Below, in pieces: positions 25,787 through 34,348 of a stretch of 64,000 nt of DNA. Positions within the stretch are counted from its first letter, which is position 1; each line of letters begins with the position of its first letter. Source of the stretch: VGSG01 sp040756375 (GTDB lineage: Bacteria > Desulfobacterota > Desulfomonilia > Desulfomonilales > Desulfomonilaceae). The stretch covers positions 1 through 64,000 of the forward strand of contig JBFLZC010000008.1 in assembly GCA_040756375.1 (NCBI GenBank). Direction: 5' to 3'. The position numbers were made by a program, and so were the translations under genes. The notes beneath the pieces were generated by a model. That model worked only from the letters and a program-made list of their open reading frames with translations, searched no databases and was not told the origin of the DNA.

Positions 25787-26725
25787 CTACTGAGCCACAC
25801 GGTTGTTCACCGCGCAGGCTGTCCCTGCCCGGCACACCAGACCCTCAGCCTCTGCTCGCATTTCGTGGGTGGCCTCAAGCTGGAGGGTAGTGTGGTCGAT
25901 CCGGAACCGCACCCACAGCAATTCATTCAACTGTTTGAGCATCTCGGTGGGGTCACGTTCAGGCTCAGCGAGCACCAGATGAGCAGAAAGCGCGTGGCGA
26001 TCGCTGGTTATGCTCCAGACATGCAGATCGTAGATACAGCAGACCCCCTGCTGTTCGATCAACGCTTGCTCGATCTCATCGATGCTGAGACCTGTGGGAA
26101 CGCCCTCCATGAGAATGTGCACGGAGTCCCTAACTAGCCCCCAGGACGAGTAGAGCACAAGCCCTCCGATGAGGAAGCTGGCCAAAGGATCGACCCAATT
26201 GGCGCTGGTGAACAGTATGATGGCGCCGGCAAGACCTGCTCCTAACGAGCCGAGAGCATCCGCCGACACGTGCAGAAACGCGCCTCGGATGTTGAGGTTT
26301 TCCTTTCGGCCTTCGAAGAGCAGCGCTGCCATGCCGAGATTCACCGCAAGTCCCACCAGGGCGATCATAAGCATTCCGCCGCCCTGAACCGCGGGTGGCG
26401 AAACAAGACGGTGGACCGCTTCGTAACAGATGACCGCTACGATTGCCCAGAGAATAAGGCCATTGAGGAGTGCCGCCAAAATCTCGGTCCGCCTGAATCC
26501 GAAAGTATGCCTGGCTGTCGGGACTCGCTTACCAACTTGGAACGCGACCCAGGCGAGTCCCAAAGCCATCGTGTCCGAGAGCATGTGCCCTGCGTCCGCG
26601 AGCAAGGCCAGCGAATTGAAAACGAGGCCTCCGGCGACCTCGGCCACCATGTACAATGCGGTAATGACCAAGGCTATTGCCAGGCGACGCTCGGATTTGA
26701 CATGGTCGTGAGTATGTTCGTGCAT
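25787..26725 (-). CDS. Cation diffusion facilitator (zinc/cobalt-type exporter)
   Basis: A CDF transporter of 312 residues that exports a divalent metal in exchange for protons. It has a His-rich N-terminus (MHEHTHDH) and six membrane helices. The helix II and helix V metal sites ALLADAGHMLSDTMALGL and FLHVSADALGSLGAG each carry the HxxxD/DxxxD pattern of CzcD/ZitB. The cytosolic C-terminal domain contains a second set of His/Asp ligands (LHVWSITSDRHALSAHL). The His/Asp pattern favours zinc. The start at 26725 is chosen because the His-rich N-terminus is typical; a GTG at 26782 lacks a ribosome site. It precedes the GT39 gene by 43 nt. Confidence 0.92.
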   Translation of the reverse strand: MHEHTHDHVKSERRLAIALVITALYMVAEVAGGLVFNSLALLADAGHMLSDTMALGLAWVAFQVGKRVPTARHTFGFRRTEILAALLNGLILWAIVAVICYEAVHRLVSPPAVQGGGMLMIALVGLAVNLGMAALLFEGRKENLNIRGAFLHVSADALGSLGAGLAGAIILFTSANWVDPLASFLIGGLVLYSSWGLVRDSVHILMEGVPTGLSIDEIEQALIEQQGVCCIYDLHVWSITSDRHALSAHLVLAEPERDPTEMLKQLNELLWVRFRIDHTTLQLEATHEMRAEAEGLVCRAGTACAVNNRVAQ

Positions 26726-27280
26726 CGGCGTTGATCGCTTTTCCAGTATGTGAAGGCCTTGCCCTAAATGACCGGCAAGCACGAAAGCTATTCATATAGT
26801 TAACACAGATTGCCGATCTGAGAAGAGAGCATTTTCGCGTGCCCGAACCCCGTGATGTCGCATTGACGCGTCCGGCTTGAAGTTGATACTGTGCGGCTTA
26901 TCGTTGCTCCTGATGGGGCATGAGATGTAAGCGGGGCCTTTCCGAGCGCCGCTGGAGCGTCGGCTGGGACGGTGCATTATCACCGGTGGATTGTCCCACT
27001 AATGCCGTCACAGTCCGCGAATTGTCATTGCGAGGGCGGCAGCCCGAAGCAATCTCGTTGGTGGGGCAGCCCCGCGCGGAACGCGGGGCCGTCCCAGCAA
27101 GGAGTGGATTGCTTCGTCCTCCGGATCAAGTCCGGAGTCCTCGCAATGACAGGGTCGAGTTCCGGTAGCGACCGGCGTCCCTGCCGGTCGTCCCGGGGTT
27201 CTCGCACTCACAGCGTTGTAAACTCGGCAATTTAGTTGCCGGACAGGAGATTAGTGAAATCGTAGAGTCGGGGCGTTAAC
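26726..27280. repeat. Intergenic region with a TGTCATTGCGAGG element
   Basis: The gap between the CDF and mntP genes has no gene. At 27023-27151 lies an element with perfect 13-bp inverted ends, TGTCATTGCGAGG (27023-27035) and CCTCGCAATGACA (27139-27151), plus inner GAAGCAATC/GATTGCTTC repeats and a GC-rich core. A half-copy occurs at 41477-41523. The rest is unremarkable. Confidence 0.65.
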
Positions 27281-27841
27281 GTGGATGATCTTTCGCTTCT
27301 GGGCACTTCAGTTGCATTGGGCGCGGATGCCTTTGCTGTGGCCACCGCAGTGGGCGCAAGTTTGCCTGCTCTGACCGGCCGACACTTTTTTCGGCTCATC
27401 TGGCATTTCGGTCTTTTTCAAGCAATGATGACAACCATAGGCTGGTTCGGAGGAGAGGGCCTGTCGCTCTTCATGAGGGGGATAAATTGCTGGATTGCGT
27501 TTGCGTTATTGTGCGCCCTGGGCGGCAAGATGATCATCGAATCTCGTCACGCGGAACGACGTGCGGAAGGATTCGATCCTACCAAGGGCTGGAGCCTGGT
27601 TGGCCTGTCAGTAGCCACCAGCCTTGATGCGCTTGCTGTGGGAGTGAGCCTCAGTCTTATCGGTGAGACTATCTGGCGACCGGCTCTCTTGATCGGCCTT
27701 GCAGCCCTTGTTATGACGTACATTGGGATGCGCCTCGGCAGCCACGGAGGGACTTATCTAGGCAGATGGGCGGAATTGGCGGGGGGGATAGTACTTGTGC
27801 TCATTGGCGTACGCATTCTTATTGAGCATCTTTGTGCATAG
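27281..27841 (+). CDS. mntP: Manganese efflux pump MntP
   Basis: A 186-residue, six-helix membrane protein made of two DUF204 halves. Each half carries the family Asp motif: GADAFAVATAVGA near residue 14 and SLDALAVGVSLSL near residue 113. MntP exports Mn2+ when the ion is in excess. The start is GTG with a weak GGGGCG upstream. No yybP-ykoY manganese riboswitch is recognisable ahead of it. It lies 107 nt before the TroA-type importer on the same strand, which pairs an exporter and an importer and supports manganese as the metal handled here. Confidence 0.93.
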   Translation: MDDLSLLGTSVALGADAFAVATAVGASLPALTGRHFFRLIWHFGLFQAMMTTIGWFGGEGLSLFMRGINCWIAFALLCALGGKMIIESRHAERRAEGFDPTKGWSLVGLSVATSLDALAVGVSLSLIGETIWRPALLIGLAALVMTYIGMRLGSHGGTYLGRWAELAGGIVLVLIGVRILIEHLCA

Positions 27842-27948
27842 TCCTATGCTGAGAACTGTGGTTTACCCGGAGCCGAGTTCGGGCTGGGGAAAACACTCAA
27901 CTAATTGCTTGCTGGGAGCGCATTGCCGCGCTGCTGGGGGACGTTCAG

Positions 27949-28869
27949 ATGCTAAGATTCTTCATGGTCTTTGTTTGTCTCGCGCTCATGATGCCGACTG
28001 GCCTGGCTGCTCAGCAGTCTGCGCCGACCGATTTCAGCGCTCGCAAGCCCATGCTGGTCTGTTCGACCACGCAGATAGCGGATTTTGCTCGACAGATTGT
28101 GGGCGACCGGTGCGATGTCCGGTGCATTTTGGCTCCTGGAGCCGATCCACACACTTACATGCCCACCCCGGGGGATGCACAACTCACCCTGAAGGCTGAC
28201 TTGTGCCTCCAGAACGGCCTTCATCTGGAAGGCAAGAACTGGATGGCCACCTTGGCGCGCGATGCACGTAAGCCGCTTGTAACTTGTACTGACGGGATCA
28301 AGCCGATGGTGCTCGAGCAGGAAGGCGAGAAAATCAACGACCCCCATAGCTGGTTCACACCCCGCAACGCGGCTGTCTATGTGAACAACATCGTGCGAGC
28401 AGTCTCGGAGCTGGACCCTGCGGGCAAGTCGGGATATGAAGCTCGGGCACGGCTCTACTTGCAGCAACTTCGAGTGCTGGACGCGTGGATACGCGAACAA
28501 TTCAACGTGATTCCGCCTCAGAGACGGATTCTTGTAACGAGCCACGACGCGTTCAATTACTTCGCAGAAGAGTATGGATTTAAGAATCGCGCGCCGGTCG
28601 GTTGGTCCACGGGCGCGGAAATCGGAGCAGGCATGACTCCGGAACGGCGCAAGCTGGTAATTGAATCAATACGGGAATTTGGAGTAAAGGCTGTCTTTGT
28701 GGAGACAAGTGTGAATCCGAAACTCGTCCGCGAGATTGCGACCGAAGCACGTGTCAAGATCGGTGGGAAGCTCTATTCCGATTCGATGGGCGAAGCAGGG
28801 TCCGCTGGTGAGACTTACATTGGTATGATGCGAGAGAACGTGCTTACAATCATTGGGGCGCTGAAGTAG
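27949..28869 (+). CDS. TroA-type metal-binding protein of a Mn/Zn/Fe ABC importer
   Basis: A cluster A-I (cluster 9 family) periplasmic binding protein with a signal peptide (about 1-21). The metal ligands fall at His68 (DPHTYMPTPGD), His133 (DPHSWFTP), His199 (TSHDAFNYFAEEYG) and Asp278 (YSDSMG). This His-His-His-Asp set and its spacing nearly match Treponema TroA (H68, H133, H199, D279 from memory), which takes up Zn2+ and Mn2+. The His-rich loop of ZnuA is absent. It opens an operon with a small membrane-anchored protein, the ATPase, and a permease fused to a DtxR-like repressor. Confidence 0.92.
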   Translation: MLRFFMVFVCLALMMPTGLAAQQSAPTDFSARKPMLVCSTTQIADFARQIVGDRCDVRCILAPGADPHTYMPTPGDAQLTLKADLCLQNGLHLEGKNWMATLARDARKPLVTCTDGIKPMVLEQEGEKINDPHSWFTPRNAAVYVNNIVRAVSELDPAGKSGYEARARLYLQQLRVLDAWIREQFNVIPPQRRILVTSHDAFNYFAEEYGFKNRAPVGWSTGAEIGAGMTPERRKLVIESIREFGVKAVFVETSVNPKLVREIATEARVKIGGKLYSDSMGEAGSAGETYIGMMRENVLTIIGALK

Positions 28870-28895
28870 AGTTCTCCGAGGAGTGGTGTCAGGCG

Positions 28896-29405
28896 ATGCG
28901 ACCTGTCCTGGCTGTGTGTGTGTGGTTCGTCCTGTTGGGCGGCTTGGTGTTGTTCATGCACTCCAAACACGAAAGTTCGGGTTTCCGGAGCTTCGAGAGC
29001 AAACCTGCGACCGGAGGCTTCTCCCTCGAAGTTACCCCGACCTTCGCGGTGGAACCCGATCCTTTTGCCCTGCGGACAGGATCGGAAGAGCAGCCCGCCG
29101 CTCTCGTGGTGAAAGTGAACGGGAAGGAGGTATTGCGCCGCGAAGACAAGGTCGACGGAGGGACGCCTCTCGCAGCGCACAACGTGAGCGGAATGATCGA
29201 AGGGCCTAACGAGCTTTACCTAGAGGCCAACCCGCCTCTGGAACGGGCCAACAGAGCCCACGCGGTCAGGGTGAAGGTTATAAGGGACGGAGAACAGATA
29301 GCGGATAGGACGTTCTGGTCCGAACCTGGAGTGAAGCTCGCGGCCACATTCCGCGTTGACGTGCGGCCAAGGGAAGAGAAGGGGAAGGACGCACATGGCC
29401 ACTGA
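28896..29405 (+). CDS. Membrane-anchored hypothetical protein in the metal-import operon
   Basis: A 169-residue protein with one N-terminal hydrophobic helix (about 5-21) and a beta-rich exported domain. It contains a short polar C-terminus ending KGKDAHGH. No family is recognised. Sequence such as LVVKVNGKEVLRREDKVDG and ELYLEANPPLE suggests an Ig-like or EF-tail beta sandwich. It lies between the binding protein and the ATPase and overlaps the ATPase start by 11 nt, so it is probably translated with the transporter and could be a periplasmic accessory. The C-terminal HGH could bind metal, but this is speculative. Confidence 0.75.
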   Translation: MRPVLAVCVWFVLLGGLVLFMHSKHESSGFRSFESKPATGGFSLEVTPTFAVEPDPFALRTGSEEQPAALVVKVNGKEVLRREDKVDGGTPLAAHNVSGMIEGPNELYLEANPPLERANRAHAVRVKVIRDGEQIADRTFWSEPGVKLAATFRVDVRPREEKGKDAHGH

Positions 29406-30165
29406 ACCCACCAATCACCTGGCCATAGAGGTGGAAAACCTCACCGTCAGCTTCGGCTCCAGGCCGGCACTCCTCGATGTCTCGGTAACAATAGAGACAG
29501 GTCTTGCGGTTGGGGTCATTGGTCCCAACGGCGCGGGCAAATCTACCCTGATCAAGGCTATCCTGGGTTTCGTGAAGCCGGATTTCGGCAAAGTGCGGAT
29601 TCTGGGAATCCCCGCGGATCACGCAAGAGGCCTGGTTGCGTACGTCCCGCAGCGGGGAGCGGTGGATTGGGACTACCCGATCACCGTGGAAGAAGTGGCT
29701 ATGATGGGACGGTACGGGCATATACCCTGGTGGAAGGATCCGGGCCTTGAAGACAGGGGACAAGTTCAAGGCGCGCTGGAAATGGTCCGGATGTCCGAGC
29801 TTCGGAATCGGCAGATCGGGCAGTTGTCCGGTGGCCAGCAGCAACGGGTCTTCATGGCGCGCGCCCTCGCGCAGGGGGCCGACGTGCTGCTCCTTGACGA
29901 GCCCTTCGCGGGCGTGGACGCGGCCACAGAGAGGGCAATCCTGGACGTGCTCGATCGCGCAAAGGCCGCGGGTCGCACCCTAGTTGTCGTCCATCATGAT
30001 CTGGCTACCGCGGCGGAGTACTTCGATCGCCTGATCCTGATCAAGCAACGCCTGTTTGCGTACGGCCGACCGGAAGTGGTGCTCAATCCTGAACTTCTCA
30101 GCGAGGTGTACGAGGGAAGGCTCAGGGTCTTCGCGGGTCTGCCGGACGCGAGGGCCGAGCAATGA
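29395..30165 (+). CDS. ATPase of the TroA-type metal ABC importer
   Basis: A 256-residue ABC ATPase of the ZnuC/TroB/MntB group. It has Walker A GPNGAGKST, Q-loop YVPQRGAVDWDYPIT, signature LSGGQQQR, Walker B LLLDEPFAGVD and switch His in VVHHD. The WDYPIT segment after the Q-loop is characteristic of Mn/Zn/Fe importers. I take the ATG at 29395, which removes a non-conserved extension that would lie inside the previous gene. Its stop overlaps the next start as ATGA, showing translational coupling. Confidence 0.94.
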   Translation: MATEPTNHLAIEVENLTVSFGSRPALLDVSVTIETGLAVGVIGPNGAGKSTLIKAILGFVKPDFGKVRILGIPADHARGLVAYVPQRGAVDWDYPITVEEVAMMGRYGHIPWWKDPGLEDRGQVQGALEMVRMSELRNRQIGQLSGGQQQRVFMARALAQGADVLLLDEPFAGVDAATERAILDVLDRAKAAGRTLVVVHHDLATAAEYFDRLILIKQRLFAYGRPEVVLNPELLSEVYEGRLRVFAGLPDARAEQ

Positions 30166-31694
30166 TCGAGCTCGTTTCAAAGGCCTTCATAGAGCCACTC
30201 CAGCAGACTTTCTTCCAGAAAGCGCTCATCGGCGGCTCGGTGGCGGCAGTGGTGTGCAGCGTGGTGGGCTGTCTGGTGATCCTGCGACGCATGGCCTTTC
30301 TGGGAGACGCGCTTTCTCATGCGATGATTGCGGGTGTGGCGGGCGGATACCTTTTCATGAAGCTCCTCTTCGACACGGAAGCTCACGCGCCTGCCATGCT
30401 TGTGGGCTCCCTCATCGCGACTGTCATCACCGTTACATCAATCGGGTTTGTGAGCAGGGTCTCGCGTCTGAAGGACGACACCGTTATCGGCATCATGTAC
30501 ACGGGGGTATTTGCAGCCGGAGTGGTGCTGGTTTCGATCTTCCGCAATTACATTCACATTGACCTCATGCACTTTATCATGGGCGACGTGCTTGGTGTGG
30601 CGGATCATGACCTGTGGGCCGCGGGGTTGGCCGCTTCACTCGTGCTCTCCACAATCATCCTCTTTTTCCGGCAGTTCCAGTTGACCAGTTTCGACCCGGT
30701 CATGGCCGCGGCAATCGGCATGCCGGTGGTCGCTATCGATTATGCGCTCACGACTTGTGTTTCGCTGGTGGTGGTCAGCGCGGTGAGCATGGTGGGGGTG
30801 ATTTTAGTTGTGGGGCTCCTGATCACTCCCGCTGCTACCGCTTACCTCTTGAGCGATCGACTCGACCGTATGATGGTGCTTTCCGCTGTTTTCGGGGTCT
30901 CCAGCGTGGTGGGAGGGCTTTATCTCTGCATGTGGCTCGACTCGTCAGGCGGTGGAGCCATTATGCTCTTCTGCACGATACAATTCCTCGTGGTTCTCGT
31001 GATTGCTCCTCATTACGGCTTGCTAGCGCGGTGGTTGCGTCTGCGACGAATGGTGCCTCAACAACTGGTGGAAGACATTCTGGGAGCAATCGTTCGCGGG
31101 GAAGGGGCGCCTGTGCCACTCAACAAGGTGGCTGCGTTTTTACACGGTGAAGCGGATCGGCTCGGACGCGCGGTGAGATCAATGGCAAGGGACGGCCTGC
31201 TCCACAGCCGGCCAGAGGGTTTGACCCTCACACCCACGGGAATTCGAGAGGCGGGGCGAGTGCTTCGGGCTCACCGGCTCTGGGAGACTTACCTGCAACA
31301 TGTTGGAATGCCTCCGAATGAGCTCCATCAGAGGGCTCACGCATTGGAGCACGTTCACGATAAAGAATCGGTTGAATATCTGGACGACCTTCTTGGGCAC
31401 CCGGTGCGTGACCCTCATGGCGCTCGGATACCGGAGAACTACACGGCATGTGTGCCTGACAACGTCTGTAGTATCAGTATGTTAAGAGAAGGAACCCGTG
31501 CGGTGATCGAGTCGGTGGACCCCAAAGCGACCTCCGTTGGCCTCGCTCCAGGAGAGGAGATCGCTATTGGGCCGCGCTCGGTGGGCGACACCCTATGGAA
31601 CGTAACCACGACGGACGGCACCGAGTTCTCGCTGGACCACCGAACCGCAGACGCAATACGGGCTCGTGTAAAGTCTCATAAAGATGTGCTCTGA
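30162..31694 (+). CDS. Metal ABC permease fused to a complete DtxR/MntR-like repressor
   Basis: Residues 1-290 are an ABC-3 family permease (TroC/ZnuB type) with about eight helices, including MAFLGDALSHAMIAG and GVILVVGLLITPAATAYLL. After a basic linker (RWLRLRRM), residues 300-510 match a full DtxR protein. The winged helix-turn-helix runs from KVAAFLHGEADRLGRAV to LTPTGIREAGRVLRAHRLWE. The metal/dimerisation domain follows (LHQRAHALEHVHDKESVEYLDDLLGHPVRDPHG, written here as one region around 390-425), then an SH3-like FeoA-type domain. The same layout is known in Chlamydia YtgCR, where the repressor is released by proteolysis. Here it implies that the importer carries its own metal-dependent transcription factor. 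Confidence 0.93.
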   Translation: MIELVSKAFIEPLQQTFFQKALIGGSVAAVVCSVVGCLVILRRMAFLGDALSHAMIAGVAGGYLFMKLLFDTEAHAPAMLVGSLIATVITVTSIGFVSRVSRLKDDTVIGIMYTGVFAAGVVLVSIFRNYIHIDLMHFIMGDVLGVADHDLWAAGLAASLVLSTIILFFRQFQLTSFDPVMAAAIGMPVVAIDYALTTCVSLVVVSAVSMVGVILVVGLLITPAATAYLLSDRLDRMMVLSAVFGVSSVVGGLYLCMWLDSSGGGAIMLFCTIQFLVVLVIAPHYGLLARWLRLRRMVPQQLVEDILGAIVRGEGAPVPLNKVAAFLHGEADRLGRAVRSMARDGLLHSRPEGLTLTPTGIREAGRVLRAHRLWETYLQHVGMPPNELHQRAHALEHVHDKESVEYLDDLLGHPVRDPHGARIPENYTACVPDNVCSISMLREGTRAVIESVDPKATSVGLAPGEEIAIGPRSVGDTLWNVTTTDGTEFSLDHRTADAIRARVKSHKDVL

Positions 31695-31822
31695 ATGCAG
31701 ATGTCCTAAGCCGTAATTGACTTTCCCTACGAGTTGTCCGAGAATCGCGGTTGGTTCCGCAGCGTCCCGCCAGCTATCCCCAAGCTTCTTTTCAGATTCT
31801 GAGGGTTTATGGAGAGTTCAAA

Positions 31823-32332
31823 GTGATCCTTGACTATCAAACGAATAGCATTACTACGGTCCAACCCCTTGTGCAGGGTCTTTGGCGCGTCACCACCCGA
31901 ACCGATGACACGCTTTTTTCAGCAGAAGTGACCCTGGACATCATGGCGCCAGCGCTTGATATCCGGAACGCAAGATTGGAAGTGAAGCGGGATACGCTTG
32001 GCCTCACTCTGGATTTGTCAAAGGCATCGGAGAAACTCGTTGGCGTGCGAGTCGGTCCGGGAATGACCAAAATCGTCCGCGGTCTGATTGGCGCCGAGGC
32101 TGGGTCCAGTCGAGTTGCTGAACTGGTGCTGGAAGCGATGGAGATGCTTGTCAACGCGCTCACAGTGCCTGAACTGAAGAAAGCCACGCAGGCTGTCGGC
32201 AAAGACATTGCGTTTCCAAACGACGGGCCGAAGGTATTTCTCAATGATCGAGTGATCGGCACGGAACAAGCCACGCTTATGGCCGCCAATCCTCGACTCA
32301 AGGACAGTTGCGTGGTCTTTCGTGATCTTTAG
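31823..32332 (+). CDS. DUF2889-like protein, copy 1
   Basis: A roughly 169-residue cytosolic protein. The pattern (TTRTDDTLFSAEVTLDI, then ALDIRNARLEVKRD, then KLVGVRVGPGMTKIVRGLIGA) resembles DUF2889, a family of unknown function frequent near aromatic and CoA metabolism in anaerobes. I assign it by pattern only. I chose the GTG at 31823 because GGAG lies 8 nt upstream. The open frame reaches back to a TTG at 31751 without a ribosome site. It precedes a second protein of similar pattern. Confidence 0.65.
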   Translation: MILDYQTNSITTVQPLVQGLWRVTTRTDDTLFSAEVTLDIMAPALDIRNARLEVKRDTLGLTLDLSKASEKLVGVRVGPGMTKIVRGLIGAEAGSSRVAELVLEAMEMLVNALTVPELKKATQAVGKDIAFPNDGPKVFLNDRVIGTEQATLMAANPRLKDSCVVFRDL

Positions 32333-32404
32333 TGAGGGACGCGGCCCACGGTACGAGACATGTACAAGCGGTGTGCAGGTAGCTAGAGAGAGGATAGCAG
32401 ATAG

Positions 32405-32854
32405 ATGCTTATTTATTCGAGAATGAAAGCGGTTGGGGTGCAAAAACAGGGCGAGAACCGCAGAGTGGTCAGCGGTGTTCTGGAAGACGAGCTTTACGCT
32501 ATGCAATGCGAAATAGCGGTAGACTGGCCCACGCTGACCATAGAATCGGTGCAAGCCCGCATGAAGCGCTTCACTACCGAACGATGCCCATTGGCGTCGG
32601 AGGTGTTCTCGCGGGCAGAGGGCTGGCGAATCGACTCTGAACTCGATGGAAAGATCAAGAAAGACCTCGGCCGCATGGGATGCCGCCACATGGCTATTCT
32701 CATGGTAGATTGTTGTCGCGCCCTGGCGCGAGCAGAGCTGGCGCGGGAACTTGCCAGAGCGCTGGAAGCCGATCCCACTCTTGACAAAAAAGGATTCGTT
32801 GAGGATTTCGGTCGCCGCTATCCGGACCTCATGGATTATGTCCAATTGGCCTAA
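32405..32854 (+). CDS. DUF2889-like protein, copy 2
   Basis: A 149-residue cytosolic protein with the DUF2889 features VSGVLEDELYAMQCEIAVDWPTLTIESVQARMKR followed by GRMGCRHMAILMVDCCRALA, which corresponds to the family GCTHL-type motif (the two parts lie near residues 23-55 and 95-115). GAGAGAGGAT upstream supports the ATG at 32405. It is 72 nt after copy 1 and 18 nt before the PHP gene, so the four genes from 31823 to 34345 probably form an operon. Function is unknown. Confidence 0.7.
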   Translation: MLIYSRMKAVGVQKQGENRRVVSGVLEDELYAMQCEIAVDWPTLTIESVQARMKRFTTERCPLASEVFSRAEGWRIDSELDGKIKKDLGRMGCRHMAILMVDCCRALARAELARELARALEADPTLDKKGFVEDFGRRYPDLMDYVQLA

Positions 32855-32872
32855 GCCACCCCGTGATAACTG

Positions 32873-33499
32873 ATGAAGCTCGATCTGCACGTGCATACCA
32901 CCGTCTTTTCGCCATGCAGTGTCATGTCGCCTGATGAAGCGGCAAGAGCGGCTGTTGAGGCAGGCCTGGACGGCATCTGTATCACGGAACACAATCGACC
33001 CTGGAGCAGAGAGGAGGCTCGTGCCTTGAGCGACAAGCACGGCTTGGCCGTGTTTCGCGGAATTGAAGTGACTACAACCGGCGGGGACATCCTTGTCTTC
33101 GGCCTTGAAGAAGAGCCGCACGAGATGTGGACTCCGGCGCAACTAAAAGAGAAGGTTGACAGGGCAGGGGGCGTGGCCATTGCCGCTCACCCTTTCCGCG
33201 GGTTTCTGCTCTTCGGGTTTGGCACACTGCAAATGGACCTGACACAGGCCGTTGGGAATCCCACATTCAGCCAAGTGCACGGCCTAGAAGTCTGCAATTC
33301 ATTGGTCACCGACGAAGAAAACGAAATGGCTCGCCGCGTGGCGGACGAAATGGGTTTGCTCAAACTCGGGGGAAGCGACGCTCACAATGTCAGAGCAGTC
33401 GGTACGTGCATCACCGATTTCCATGATGAAATCCGCGATGAGAAGGACCTGATCGCCGCTATTCTTAGTGGCAGGCACACCACCCGAAGAATGAAGTAA
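32873..33499 (+). CDS. PHP-domain metal-dependent phosphoesterase
   Basis: A 208-residue polymerase-and-histidinol-phosphatase domain protein. The trinuclear metal ligands are visible as LHVHTTVFSPCS (HxH), the acidic ICITEHN, GIEVTT, AHPFRG and the late GSDAHN. Single-domain PHP proteins of this size hydrolyse small phosphate esters or nucleotides (YciV/TrpH-like), but the substrate cannot be deduced. It lies between a DUF2889 gene and the DUF169 gene in one apparent operon. Confidence 0.9.
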   Translation: MKLDLHVHTTVFSPCSVMSPDEAARAAVEAGLDGICITEHNRPWSREEARALSDKHGLAVFRGIEVTTTGGDILVFGLEEEPHEMWTPAQLKEKVDRAGGVAIAAHPFRGFLLFGFGTLQMDLTQAVGNPTFSQVHGLEVCNSLVTDEENEMARRVADEMGLLKLGGSDAHNVRAVGTCITDFHDEIRDEKDLIAAILSGRHTTRRMK

Positions 33500-33550
33500 A
33501 GGATCTCACCAGGTCCGTGCGACGATCAGGCCACGGTTGAAGGAGAAGGC

Positions 33551-34345
33551 ATGAAACCTGAAGAGGTGAAGTGGTCCCAATGGACTCGTCAGATGGAGCA
33601 CTACCTGAGACTTAGGTCATTCCCAGTCGGCCTGAAGCTGCTCGAAGATCCCGCGGAGCTTGAACGCAATCCGTGGGTACGCAGGTCACCCGAGAAGCTC
33701 ACGTTCTGCCAAATGATCACCATCGTTCGCACGTTTGACTGGACTTTGGGCGGGACCGCAGACGACCTGGTTCCCCCGGTCTGCGCAACCATGCTCGGGC
33801 TGGCGGAAGTCCCCGAGTGGGTTGCTGATGGGACCATGCGGAACGTCGTCTGGCTGGAAAAGAAGGAAGACGCCGCGGCGTGCGAGGCGGGAATACAACG
33901 CATAGCTTATGGAAAATACAAAGCCTTCCTGCTGGCCCCCACCGCGTACGATCCTTTCATCCCCGACATCGTCCTGCTGTACGGCAATCCTGCTCAGATG
34001 TCCCTGCTGGTCAATGCCATCCAGTTCGATCGATGGGAACGTGCCGTCTTCTATTCCGTTGGCGAGAGTTCCTGTTCGGACGTGATCGGCCGCTGCTTCG
34101 TAGACCGGATACCGGCTCTCTCGATCCCATGCTATGGCGAGCGCAGATTCGGCCATGCACAGGACGATGAATTGGCGATAGGACTACCTTCGGAGGATTG
34201 TGCGCGAATTCTCAAGAACCTGGAAACGCTCTACAAGCGAGGAATCCGGTACCCTATCTCGCAATATGGGGCTCAGGTGAGCCCATTTAAGGCTCTGGCC
34301 GCGGTGTACGGGTTTTCGGAGTCGGGCTCGAAGGAAAAACCTTAG
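33551..34345 (+). CDS. DUF169 protein
   Basis: A 264-residue cytosolic protein of the DUF169 family. Recognisable parts are RSFPVGLKLLEDP, LTFCQMITIVRTFDWTLGGTADDLVPPVCATMLGL, APTAYDPFIPDIVLLYGNPAQMSLLVNAIQFD and FYSVGESSCSDVIGRCFV, each at intervals through the protein. Several conserved Cys residues (FCQ, VCA, SCSD, RCF) suggest metal or Fe-S binding. The family is common in anaerobes and methanogens and has no proven function. AAGGAGAAGG precedes the ATG. It is convergent with the dehydratase gene, with only 3 nt between the stops. Confidence 0.85.
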   Translation: MKPEEVKWSQWTRQMEHYLRLRSFPVGLKLLEDPAELERNPWVRRSPEKLTFCQMITIVRTFDWTLGGTADDLVPPVCATMLGLAEVPEWVADGTMRNVVWLEKKEDAAACEAGIQRIAYGKYKAFLLAPTAYDPFIPDIVLLYGNPAQMSLLVNAIQFDRWERAVFYSVGESSCSDVIGRCFVDRIPALSIPCYGERRFGHAQDDELAIGLPSEDCARILKNLETLYKRGIRYPISQYGAQVSPFKALAAVYGFSESGSKEKP

Positions 34346-34348
34346 CCG

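Noticed and set aside
27151..27280. Manganese (yybP-ykoY) riboswitch upstream of mntP
   Set aside because: No conserved paired loops of that class could be found; the region is mostly repeat-derived.
32018..33142. Long minus-strand open frame (374 codons) opposite the DUF2889 genes
   Set aside because: It is antisense to two plausible genes with ribosome sites, has no ribosome site of its own and shows no recognisable protein pattern.
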